From NCBI RefSeq assembly GCF_040869045.1, contig NC_090319.1, positions 176,302,645 to 176,366,644 of the forward strand: a DNA stretch of 64,000 nucleotides. Direction: 5' to 3'. Below the pieces are notes generated by a model. It was given only the letters and a program-made list of their open reading frames with translations, was not told the origin of the DNA and ran no database searches. Positions within the stretch are counted from its first letter, which is position 1; each line of letters opens with the position of its first letter. The stretch is from Eurosta solidaginis. Lineage: Eukaryota > Arthropoda > Insecta > Diptera > Tephritidae. The translations under genes were made by a program, and so were the position numbers. Positions 43,428-54,148 of the stretch are shown one piece after another.

Positions 43428-43533
43428 TAGTTTAGTACTATCCATATACATATGTACACATATATCCATATGGAATCTAGTATGTAAGATTTTTGTAATC
43501 ATAGACTTAAATGAATAAATATGAAATATGAAA

Positions 43534-45060
43534 AAGTGGTCTCTTTTCACGAAGCAAGTTAGGTACTTGGGTCATAAAGTCCCGACGGAGGGCATCTGCA
43601 CCGCGAAAGAAAAGATAGAAGCAGTGAAGGACTGGCCAAGACCACAGAATCTGCATGAATTGAGAAGTTTCCTTGGGCTGTGCACATATTACCGGCGATT
43701 TGTACCAAATTTTGCCAGCACAGCCCATAGCCTCCACGAGCTAAAAAGAAAAAATAAAGCTTTTGAATGGAAGGAGGAGCAAGAAGTAGCTTTCCCAACA
43801 TTGAAAGAGCGTTTGTGCACTGCCCCAATGTTGGCATATCCGATTCGAGGAGCAACGTTTATTCTAGATACAGATGCGAGCGGATATGCTATAGGAGGCG
43901 TTTTGTCACCACTGGTTGATGGACAGGAGAAGGTAGTTGCATATTACAGCCGTTCAATTGGAAAACCATAGAGGAACTACTGCGTTACACGGAGAGAGCT
44001 GTTGGCATTGTTAGAGTGCATTAAACATTTTCACAAATACCTCTACGGCCAGGGATTCCGCGTCAGGACAGATCACGCAGCGTTAAAATGGCTTCTGCAG
44101 TTCCATAATCCGGAAGGACAATTGGTACGGTGGATCGAGCGTCTGCAAAGCTATGACTTTTCCATTGAGCATCGGAAAGGTAGTACCCATGAGAATGCTG
44201 GTGCAATGTCACGAAGACCATGTAGTTTGGAATGCAAGCATTGTTCAAAGGCCGAGGCTAAAGAAGACATTATAGATATCCGGCTAATGACTATAACATG
44301 TACGGATGAATAGGACAAGGAACAACTATGGAAGTGTCAGCTAGAAGATACTGATGTGTCACATGTTATGCAAGGGCTCGAACGAAACGAAAGACCAAAT
44401 AGAGAGGAGATGTCAGCAGAAAGTCCCATTGCGAAATAATATTGGGCACAGTGGAACAGTTTAGAGTTGATATCCGGTTGCTTGCATCGAGTATGGGAGA
44501 GTAAGGATGGTCAATGCAAGAAGAAACTGATGGTCGTTCCCAGGAAAATGATTCCTGACGTGCTCAGCGAGCTGCATAATGGTCCAAGCGGAGATCATCT
44601 GGGAAACACGAAGACGCTCGAGAAGATTAAACATAGGTTCTATTGGGCTGGTTGCCGTCAATCGGTCACTGAATGGATTGCTAATGCGAGGTTTACAGCA
44701 GAGTTAAAGGGCCCAAAACCCGAAATCAAGGCCAGATGAATCAATATAAGTCAGGTGGGCCTTTTGAAAGGATCGCAGGTACATTTCCTACTAGCAACTG
44801 CGGAAACAAATATGTACTGGTGGTTATGGATTATTTCAGCAAATGGCCAGAGGTATACCCAATCCCAAATCAAGAAGCGGAAACAGTAGCAGAAGTGTTT
44901 ATAAACAATTGGGTTGCATGGTATGATGTACCAATATAGTTACATTCTGAGCAAGGCAGGAATTTCGAATCAGCTCTGTTCCAGGAACAAAATGAGAGTG
45001 GTTCATCTGGAACGGCTTGTGGCGTTCAAGTCAGGAAGTTTGTCTGATCGGGACGATCAG
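43534..45060 (+). pseudogene. gypsy shell element RNase H and integrase (copy 1, internally deleted)
   Basis: SLFTKQVRYLGHKVPTEGIC and LGLCTYYRRFVPNFASTAHS (RT end), FILDTDASGYAIGGVLSPL and RVRTDHAALKWLLQFHNPEG (RNase H), FSIEHRKGSTHENAGAMSRR, then GPSGDHLGNTKTLEKIKHRF (integrase His pair; the Cys pair is lost), VLVVMDYFSKWPEV. After LFQEQ at 44987 the frame jumps to the C-terminal KMRVVHLERL-like end, a 529-bp deletion relative to copy 2 that removes the catalytic Glu. Stops at 43969, 44311 and 44437 also inactivate it. Confidence 0.85.
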
Positions 45061-45063
45061 ACT

Positions 45064-45077
45064 TAGGTGGGGGGCAG
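45064..45077 (+). promoter_or_regulatory. Polypurine tract of the gypsy shell element (copy 1)
   Basis: TAGGTGGGGGGCAG lies directly before the LTR start TGTGACG at 45078. It primes plus-strand DNA synthesis in LTR elements. The same tract precedes 52846. Confidence 0.75.
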
Positions 45078-46376
45078 TGTGACGAATATTAGCAACACTA
45101 AGGGATACTATCATATCTAAGCCGTTGTATATTTGTATGTTTTTACACAAATCAATCATTATGTCTACACCTATGTACATCCAAACAGCGGAGAGATACG
45201 CGCAAACACATGACATATCTGAGATACTCACAAAAGTATGCAATCATCGGTCGAAGTATTACTCACTTATACACGCGCATATGGCTATGCGAGAAGCTAT
45301 AAACGTGCATCTGTAGTTTATAGCTGGTAAAAAAGTAGTAAATTCTAGAAGAAGAAACGAGACGTATGCGAACGAGACAGCAGAGAGGATAAAAGGAGCG
45401 AAAGCTGAGTAAATAAATCAGTTTGATTTAAGAACGCTATTGGTTGCGAAGTATAAGTGTTATTGTGAAGTACTTTCAAAGCAGTCTAATAAAGACTATT
45501 TTTCATTATTGAATATTGTTCTGCCTACTCCAAACTGGAAAAAGAAGCGGTAAAGGTGGGTTTGATGGTGAATGAGGACAAAACGAAGTACCTGCTGTCA
45601 TCGAGCAAAGAGTCAGCGCATATGCGCCTTGGCAACCACGCTACTGTTGGCAGCCATAATTTCGAAATAGTAAAAGACTTCGTTTATTTGGGAACCAGCA
45701 TCAACACTAGCAACAACATCAGCACTGAAATCCAGCGAAGAATCAATCTTGCCAATAAATGCTACTTTGGACTAGGTAGGCAATTGAAAAGTAAAGTCCT
45801 CTCTCGGCGAACGAAAATCATACTCTACAAGTCACTTATCGTACCCGTCCTGCTATATGGGGCAGAAGCATGGACCATGACAACAGCAGATGAAGCGGCT
45901 TTGGGAGTGTTCGAGAGAAAAGTTCTTCGAAAGATTTATGGACCTCTACGCGTTGGCGATGGCGAGTACCGAAGAAGATTTAATGATGAGCTGTACGAGC
46001 TATACGCAGACATCAACATAGTCCAGCGAATTAAAACGCAGCGGCTGCGCTGGCTAGGCCATGTTATGCGAATGAAAGATGATGCTCCGGCCAAGAAAGT
46101 GTTTCTATTGGAACCCGCCTATGGAAGCAGAGGTAGAGGGCGGCCCGCACTTCGTTGGAAGGACCAGGTGGAAAACGATTTAAACTCCCTTGGTGTGACC
46201 AATTGGCGCCGGTTGGCGGAGCAAAGGAGCGACTGGCGTGCCTTGTTGAACGGCCATAACCGTTTAGACGCTTAAACGCCAATTAAGTAAGTAAGTAAGT
46301 TATTTATTCAACAATAAAGCGATACGAACGTTAGTAGAAGGTATAAAATAAGCGTAATTTCCCTAAATTGGTTACA
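45078..46376 (+). repeat. 3' LTR of the gypsy shell element with RTE insertion (copy 1)
   Basis: TGTGACG to TTACA, matching 22894-23423 on both sides of an RTE fragment at 45519-46300. Followed by the target duplication ATAT. Confidence 0.9.
45519..46300 (+). pseudogene. 5'-truncated RTE copy inside the LTR (copy 1)
   Basis: It holds only the region after the RT active site: LMVNEDKTKYLLSSSKESAH, NFEIVKDFVYLGTSINTSNN, VPVLLYGAEAWTMTTADEAA, RVGDGEYRRRFNDELYELY, QRLRWLGHVMRMKDDAPAKK, GRGRPALRWKDQVENDLNSL, then a stop and AATTAAGTAAGTAAGTAAG. The 239-codon frame is open, so it is a young copy, but truncation makes it inactive. A clear target duplication is not visible; the LTR seems to have lost a few bases. 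Confidence 0.9.
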
Positions 46377-46380
46377 ATAT

Positions 46381-49300
46381 TTATTTATGAAATCGTAGGT
46401 ACATGTTTTATTTCTACATTTGTGGGCTCAACCGGGATATGACATTAAGCAAGTCAAAGGTGTTGTAACGACAGCCTGTCTCCATACTGGATTGAATGAG
46501 TGCCAGCGTGTATATGTATCTATGTGTCGACGTGGGATATGTCCGGTTCGTGTGTTGGCCGCAATGTTGCAACGACTGTCCCAACAGCACAATGGCAACA
46601 TTGTGCCTGAAGTAGATACAATGATACTGAGGGCGTATCAACATTGCGGTCAAGGCGCGAACTAAACATATCTGTGTAGGTGTTAGCTTGTGTAAGCGTT
46701 TAAGTGTATGAATGTATGAGCGTGTGAAGGTATCAGTGTGAGCGGTCAAGGCACGAACTAAATGTATCTGTGTAGGTGTCAGTTCGGTGGAGCGGTAGGC
46801 GCGTGAATGTATGAGTGCACGGTTGTATGAGTGTATCGATGAGAAATACGGGAAAGCCGAAAAGAAAGTTTGGCATGTAATGGTAACAATTTTCCGTTCC
46901 TGATCACGGCGGTGGTTATAAAAAGAGGAAAAATAAGTAAACGGGCCAAAGTCTTGTTTCAACAGTGCCCAGGGCAGTTAAGAAAAAGTTGTAAAAATAA
47001 ATAAAAAGTGAAGTGCGCGTTTTCAACCGTAATTGCCAAAGGTAGTAAGAGTTGTAGTGCGCGAATTAACACGAGTTGCAAAAAAAAATATATAAATAAA
47101 ATTTTAGGTGCGCGTTGGATGTGTCCGCGATCCCTTTTAAGGGAGTTCCCAGCAGTTTCCAGCAGAGCATAGAGTACCAGAGGTAAGAGAAGATGTACCT
47201 TGTTTTTATCTTTCCCCAGGCATGCTTGACGGGAGCTAGATCTTCAACCTGGCCTATCTCCCAAGCAAGCCGAAAGAAAACCTGCATCAACCTATACACC
47301 TCTGCGTATATGGCCATGCAGACATGGAATCTATAGATGCCTAGACACGCCTGCTCTTTTGAATTTGTCTTCATAGATTTTCTTTTATATTTAATTACAA
47401 CACACTTCACACTTATCGTTTTTCCTGGGAAGGATCAACTGGGCACAGCCTAAGTACCGGCGACAGACCGGTCAACAGCAACTACAAGAACTCGGTGACA
47501 TACTTTCATTGGCGGCATAACGCTCAACAACAACTACACCATTTTTGCTATATTGGCGGCAACACCAACCACAACCGGTATTTATTTTCCTTTCTTGGCG
47601 ACATACCGCCCAACAACACTACAACAACGTTTGTAAATTGGCGAAAAGTACCCCACACACCCACAAGCACTACACGGTATTCCTATTTGCCGGCGCACAC
47701 TACAATAACAACCACGAAAATACCAGGGCTTGGTGACATCGGAAATAACATTGGTCACCAGAGGCGTTGGGCTGCAACAACCACAGTCACGACATCACAT
47801 ATAACAAAAATCGAATCCAATTTTAACAAAGCGGACGACCCGCGCAACTATGAGTATAAAAACGGTGGCAATAACCACAACCAAGTTTACGGCAACACTC
47901 ATAAATTTATTGGGGTGGCTCAGCTGATTCTGATAACAAAAGCAACTATCAACACCAGCAGAGGGAGGAGCTTTCCGGCAACACTTAAATTTTGGCATTA
48001 TTTTGTTTGCATATTTCTATATATTATTATATTTCTTATTTAAATACCGTCGTAAAGGGCACGATTTTGGTAGGGAATGGGCCAAAGGGTCATTAAACTT
48101 CCGTAGACGAACATTCTGTGTGGTGATAGCATATAGTTGTTGGGTCCACCTTAACTGCAGTCTCAGGAGTTAATGGTGGCATTTTCACATCCAACCTTTA
48201 TTTTTTTTGGCTGCCTCGTTTATTCGTTTTTTTTTCGTTTTTTGCACCTTTTTTTCTGTTTGACATTCGTATTTTTTTTGATCCTTTTAGATCTTTCTTT
48301 ACGATATAGGTACACATTTTTTTTGGCACATGTTTTCCGCTACCTATGGTAGTCGTACGATCTCAAAAGTATCGAATTTTGAGCTTTAACTCTTTTTACA
48401 GGTTTAAAGTTTTATTTATTATTGGCAAATTCAATTCCTGCCAACCTACCCATCTATTTTCAGCATAACATTTGATCGCGTGTGCACAGTGGCCTTTGTG
48501 TTTCTTTGTCGAATATACATTTTTTTTACTTCACGTTTTGCCACCACGAGCGAGTGATCTGGCTGAGTATTGAGAAAAAAAGTAGTGTGCCGGATAAATG
48601 TATGTGCATTGAGCATATATGCTTTGAGTGTTTTTCTCTTTACAGCTCGCGAGCTCAACTTCATGCAGGCGCCTTCAACGGAGTGAGTGACACGCTGAGT
48701 GATAATATTTAACATTTGGAAGAGTATATATGCACGTATGTATGTATGTACATATATTGCCAGGCAATCCCTAGTCTTGCGAAAGTAGAAGAGGATTTGG
48801 CGGTGACAAAAGAAACCAAAATAATATATGTTCATACATAATAATTTTTTCAAACATACAATTGCACCTACATACTTTTTCTATTCCTTTGATGACCTAC
48901 TTCTGCTTTGTAGAAAATTAATTTCGGATTTGTTTTGATTATTGAGATAGGCCAGGAAATAGGGTTTCACCTTTTTCGCGTTTTATGTTTTTTTTTGCTT
49001 TGGCTTGCCGACCTTACGAGCGTTTGAATATCTGCATATCTAGGATTTTGAATTGACCCCTAGTAGCAGCGGTATATTAGGGTGGGTCAGAAACCAAGTG
49101 GGCTTTGTACTTTTAAGCAATTATAGGATTTCATATCTGCTTCTATAGCTAATTTATAATTGAAATTGAACTTGAATTACTTCTATTTATAAGTTAACTT
49201 AGACTAAGTTTTTGGATTCTCTGTAAATTTTTTTTTTAAGCCAATCCATAGTAAGGATAGGGGCATTAGTATTAGGGAGAATTACTGCAAAATTAAACCT

Positions 49301-49495
49301 AGGCTATTTAAATTTTCTTGGAGTCATAGTTTATCTATACATTTTTCTTTTCGTTATCTGTACTGATTGCCTTAAACATAGCTGAGCCTCTACTCGGAAA
49401 TATCGGAATTGTTAATAAATTATAAGGAATGTATGGATGAAAACATAGGTTTTTCAATAATGCAGGGCTAAAGTTTTAGGTTTGGTGTTGGTGCT
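46381..49495. other. Unassigned flanking DNA right of the gypsy shell (copy 1)
   Basis: About 3.1 kb without a supported gene. Features: a Pro-tRNA-like primer site near 46428 (TGGGCTCAACCGGGAT); TATAAAAAGAGG near 46917 and AATAAATAAAA near 46998, as in an LTR promoter and polyadenylation region; a stretch 47440-47720 with recurring TTGGCG-GACATA-CCGCCCAACAAC-like text that opens a 182-codon Thr/Asn-rich frame of doubtful meaning. It may be the 5' part (LTR and leader) of an older LTR element. Confidence 0.4.
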
Positions 49496-49496
49496 G

Positions 49497-50772
49497 TTCC
49501 AGGACGTTCAACAATTTCTAATCTCTCAGTATTTTCCAATTACTGTATTTCAGCGTTTACAGATGGTTGCCAAGTCGACTGCATATATACTGATTTATCC
49601 AAAGCATTTGATAGAGTATCTCATCGAGTATTATTGGCAAAGCTACAGCATTGGGGGTTTTATTCTACCTTCTTACAATGGATAAGTTCATAGTTATCCG
49701 ATAGAATCAATTTTGTTGTTATCGATAATGTAAAGTCAGTGCCATATGTGGCTATTTCGGGTGTGCCTCAAGGAAGTATCCTTGGTCCGCTCTTTTTTAT
49801 AATGTTTTTTAATGATGTCAGTGCTTGCTTTAAAAAGTGCGGTCATCTTATTTATGCCGATGACTTGAAAATCTTTTTCAAAATAAAAAATGAGTCTGAT
49901 ATTCTTGCACTTCAAACAGAATTAGTTGTTTTAACGATTGGTGCAGCAGGAATAGGCTCGCTCTCAATGTCAATAAATGTTACAGTGTTACATATAGAAT
50001 TTGATTTCAACTTATTACGTTCTGATATACCTTTGGTAAGGGTCAATAAAATTCGAGACTTAGGTATCGTATTTGATTCACCATATATGTTCATTGAACA
50101 CTTAAATTTTATAATCCCTAAAGCGTATTCTTTATTGGCTTTTATAAAAAGAAATGGCTCAGAGTTTAGAGACCCATATACTAAAAAGTTATTGTATAAT
50201 GCGTTTGTAAGATCAAGGCTCGAATATGGTTCTATAATCTGGTGTCCATATTATGAGGTTCACAGTAAAAGGATTGAACGTGTTCAAAAAGTATTTATGA
50301 AATATTGCTTATGTGACATAAATTTTGACCTGCCGATCCCGTCATATACATCCAGGTGTAAGTTAATTTATCTGCATACTTTAGAGAGTAGAAGGGCAAT
50401 TTCTTCTATTATATTCATTTATGATATTGTTAATGGCATTATCGATTGTCCAATACTTCTTGCATTATTGAACTTTCATGTGCCACCACGTAACTTACGC
50501 CAACATAATTTGTTTACTACTGAAAATTTAAGATCTAACGATGCGATGAATGCTCCAATCACACGCGCTCTAAGTGTAATCAACTCTATTAATTCCAGTC
50601 ACTGCATTGACTTTTCTATATCTCGAACTTGTTTTAAAAATATGTTATTTTCTCTTTTAAGCTAAATAGTTTAGTACTATCCATATACATATGTACACAT
50701 ATATCCATATGGAATCTAGTATGTAAGATTTTTGTAATCATAGACTTAAATGAATAAATATGAAATATGAAA
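49497..50772 (+). pseudogene. Jockey-type RT, 3' portion (copy 2)
   Basis: Same text as 42258-43533 beginning at PGRSTISNLSVF. A TAG near 49692 replaces the Tyr of SSYLSERI seen in copy 1. From 49739 a 308-codon frame is open to the natural stop at 50665, whereas copy 1 has a frameshift near 43160, so copy 2 is the better-preserved one here. Confidence 0.9.
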
Positions 50773-52834
50773 AAGTGGTCTCTGTTCACGAAGCAAGTTA
50801 GGTACTTGGGTCATAAAGTCCCGACGGAGGGCATCTGCACCGCGAAAGAAAAGATAGAAGCAGTGAAGGACTGGCCAAGACCACAGAATCTGCATGAATT
50901 GAGAAGTTTCCTTGGGCTGTGCACATATTACCGGCGATTTGTACCAAATTTTGCCAGCACAGCCCATAGCCTCCACGAGCTAAAAAGAAAAAATAAAGCT
51001 TTTGAATGGAAGGAGGAGCAAGAAGTAGCTTTCCCAACATTGAAAGAGCGTTTGTGCACTGCCCCAATGTTGGCATATCCGATTCGAGGAGCAACGTTTA
51101 TTCTAGATACAGATGCGAGCGGATATGCTATAGGAGGCGTTTTGTCACCACTGGTTGATGGACAGGAGAAGGTAGTTGCATATTACAGCCGTTCAATTGG
51201 AAAACCATAGAGGAACTACTGCGTTACACGGAGAGAGCTGTTGGCATTGTTAGAGTGCATTAAACATTTTCACAAATACCTCTACGGCCAGCGATTCCGC
51301 GTCAGGACAGATCACGCAGCGTTAAAATGGCTTCTGCAGTTCCATAATCCGGAAGGACAATTGGCACGGTGGATCGAGCGGCTGCAAAGCTATGACTTTT
51401 CCATTGAGCATCGGAAAGGTAGTACCCATGAGAATGCTGATGCAATGTCACGAAGACCATGTAGTTTGGAATGCAAGCATTGTTCAAAGGCCGAGGCTAA
51501 AGAAGACATTATAGATATCCGGCTAATGACTATAACATGTACGGATGAATAGGACAAGGAACAACTATGGAAGTGTCAGCTAGAAGATACAGATGTGTCA
51601 CATGTTATGCAAGGGCTCGAACGAAACGAAAGACCAAATAGAGAGGAGATGTCAGCAGAAAGTCCAATTGCGAAATCATATTGGGCACAGTGGAACAGTT
51701 TAGAGTTGATATCCGGTTGCTTGCATCGAGTATGGGAGAGTAAGGATGGTCAATGCAAGAAGAAACTGATGGTCGTTCCCAGGAAAATGATTCCTGATGT
51801 GCTCAGCGAGCTGCATAATGGTCCAAGCGGAGATCATCTGGGAAACACGAAGACGCTCGAGAAGATTAAACATAGGTTCTATTGGGCTGGTTGCCGTCAA
51901 TCGGTCACTGAATGGATTGCTAATGCGAGGTTTACAGCAGAGTTAAAGGGCCCAAAACCCGAAATCAAGGCCAGATGAATCAATATAAGTCAGGTGGGCC
52001 TTTTGAAAGGATCGCAGGTACATTTCCTACTAGCAACTGCGGAAACAAATATGTACTGGTGGTTATGGATTATTTCAGCAAATGACCAGAGGTATACCCA
52101 ATCCCAAATCAAGAAGCGGAAACAGTAGCAGAAGTGTTTATAAACAATTGGGTTGAGTGGTATGGTGTACCAATATAGTTACATTCTGAGCAAGGCAGGA
52201 ATTTCGAATCAGCTCTGTTCCAGGAAATGTGTAAATCATTGGGCATTCGAAAAACACGGACAACTGCATTGCATCCTCAGTCCGATGGTATGGTGGAACG
52301 ATTCAATAGAACATTGTAGGAGCACTTAAGGAAAGTAGTGGGCAAGTTCCATAAAGAGTGGGATACATGTACATTGTATGAGACAACGGGCCAGACCCCT
52401 GCAAAAGTAATTTTTGGCAATGACCTTCGACTGCGAGCTTATTTGAAGTTTAGGATAGATGCCGATGCGGAGAGAAATTTCAAGAAATCCAATGGTGTCT
52501 TGGAAGAAGAGCTGAGAGAAATACACGATCTGATAAGGCAACGAACAAAGATTAGAGTGACAAGATGAAAGCCAGATACGATATAGCAATTAATTCTGAA
52601 GGGTTTCAGGAAGGAGAATTGGTGCTGTTATACAACCCACAAAGGAAAAAGGGGTTGTCCCCGAAATTGCAGTGTAACTGGGAAGGCCCACATAAAGTTG
52701 TAAAACGGATCAACAATGTAGTTTACCTCATACAAACCATTGGTAAACCACGGCTCAAAATGAGAGTGGTTCATCTGGAAAGGCTGGTGGCGTTCAAGTC
52801 AGAAAGTTTGTCTGATCGGGACGATCAGACTTAG
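50773..52834 (+). pseudogene. gypsy shell element RNase H and integrase (copy 2, full length)
   Basis: As in copy 1 but with the integrase core present: VLVVMDYFSK followed by a stop, LHSEQGRNFESALFQEMCKS (where the second Asp is expected, here Glu), ALHPQSDGMVERFNRTL (catalytic Glu), then WDTCTLYETTGQTPAKVIFG and a C-terminal part (FQEGELVLLYNPQRKKG, WEGPHKVVKRINNVVYLI). Stops near 51208, 51550, 52084, 52179, 52318 and 52566 show it was already dead. It ends in AFKSESLSDRDDQT before the polypurine tract. Confidence 0.85.
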
Positions 52835-52845
52835 GTGGGGGGCAG

Positions 52846-54144
52846 TGTGACGAATATTAGCAACACTAAGGGATACTATCATATCTAAGCCGTTGTATAT
52901 TTGTATGTTTTTACACAAATCAATCATTATGTCTACACCTATGTACATCCAAACAGCGGAGAGATACGCGCAAACACATGACATATCTGAGATACTCACA
53001 AAAGTATGCAATCATCGGTCGAAGTATTACTCACTTATACACGCGCATATGGCTATGCGAGAAGCTATAAACGTGCATCTGTAGTTTATAGCTGGTAAAA
53101 AAGTAGTAAATTCTAGAAGAAGAAACGAGACGTATGCGAACGAGACAGCAGAGAGGATAAAAGGAGCGAAAGCTGAGTAAATAAATCAGTTTGATTTAAG
53201 AACGCTATTGGTTGCGAAGTATAAGTGTTATTGTGAAGTACTTTCAAAGCAGTCTAATAAAGACTATTTTTCATTATTGAATATTGTTCTGCCTACTCCA
53301 AACTGGAAAAAGAAGCGGTAAAGGTGGGTTTGATGGTGAATGAGGACAAAACGAAGTACCTGCTGTCATCGAGCAAAGAGTCAGCGCATATGCGCCTTGG
53401 CAACCACGCTACTGTTGGCAGCCATAATTTCGAAATAGTAAAAGACTTCGTTTATTTGGGAACCAGCATCAACACTAGCAACAACATCAGCACTGAAATC
53501 CAGCGAAGAATCAATCTTGCCAATAAATGCTACTTTGGACTAGGTAGGCAATTGAAAAGTAAAGTCCTCTCTCGGCGAACGAAAATCATACTCTACAAGT
53601 CACTTATCGTACCCGTCCTGCTATATGGGGCAGAAGCATGGACCATGACAACAGCAGATGAAGCGGCTTTGGGAGTGTTCGAGAGAAAAGTTCTTCGAAA
53701 GATTTATGGACCTCTACGCGTTGGCGATGGCGAGTACCGAAGAAGATTTAATGATGAGCTGTACGAGCTATACGCAGACATCAACATAGTCCAGCGAATT
53801 AAAACGCAGCGGCTGCGCTGGCTAGGCCATGTTATGCGAATGAAAGATGATGCTCCGGCCAAGAAAGTGTTTCTATTGGAACCCGCCTATGGAAGCAGAG
53901 GTAGAGGGCGGCCCGCACTTCGTTGGAAGGACCAGGTGGAAAACGATTTAAACTCCCTTGGTGTGACCAATTGGCGCCGGTTGGCGGAGCAAAGGAGCGA
54001 CTGGCGTGCCTTGTTGAACGGCCATAACCGTTTAGACGCTTAAACGCCAATTAAGTAAGTAAGTAAGTTATTTATTCAACAATAAAGCGATACGAACGTT
54101 AGTAGAAGGTATAAAATAAGCGTAATTTCCCTAAATTGGTTACA
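52846..54144 (+). repeat. 3' LTR of the gypsy shell element with RTE insertion (copy 2)
   Basis: Duplicate of 45078-46376. TGTGACG at 52846, TTACA ending at 54144, then ATAT. Confidence 0.9.
53287..54068 (+). pseudogene. 5'-truncated RTE copy inside the LTR (copy 2)
   Basis: The 239-codon protein (53324-54043) is the same as at 45556-46275. It shares the truncation point and tail, so the RTE insertion preceded the tandem duplication. Confidence 0.9.
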
Positions 54145-54148
54145 ATAT

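Larger units (their letters stand above)
25642..43533 (+). mobile_element. Jockey-type non-LTR retrotransposon inserted in the gypsy RT
   Basis: The left junction AAGTGCTCT (25633-25641) and right junction AAGTGGTCT (43534-43542) are the target duplication with one change. The element holds ORF1 (25642-27098), ORF2 endonuclease (27095-28052), and after the RTE insertion the rest of ORF2 (41502-43427). The tail is ATGAAATATGAAA. About 4.4 kb without the insertion, typical for Jockey. Confidence 0.9.
22894..46376 (+). mobile_element. Ty3/gypsy retrotransposon, outer shell of the deep nest
   Basis: LTRs begin TGTGACGAATAT and end GTTACA at 22894-23423 and 45078-46376. Both outer flanks carry ATAT (22890-22893 and 46377-46380) as the 4-bp target duplication. 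Internally, gag and RT (23483-25641) join RNase H and integrase (43534-45060) once the Jockey insertion is removed, giving LKLSPK then SLFTKQVRYLGHKV. Both coding halves are full of stops. Confidence 0.9.
42258..49496 (+). repeat. Tandem duplication, copy 1 (7.24 kb)
   Basis: It begins GTTCCAGGACGTTCAAC inside the Jockey RT and ends GGTTTGGTGTTGGTGCTG. The same segment starts again at once. It contains Jockey RT and 3' end, gypsy RNase H to integrase, the gypsy 3' LTR with an RTE copy, and about 3.1 kb of flanking DNA. It lacks 529 bp of integrase found in copy 2. Confidence 0.95.

Noticed and set aside
22894..46376. Endogenous retrovirus with env
   Set aside because: No env-like ORF follows pol in this or the other Ty3/gypsy elements seen here; pol is followed directly by the polypurine tract and LTR.
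47184..47219. Donor-like GGTAAGAG and acceptor-like TTTATCTTTCCCCAG 35 bases apart
   Set aside because: Too short for a fly intron, and no coding sequence on either side.
47495..48043. A 182-codon open frame, repeated at 55262-55810
   Set aside because: Low-complexity Thr/Asn-rich translation, no recognisable domain, and it is open in both copies only because they are a recent duplication. Not called as a gene.
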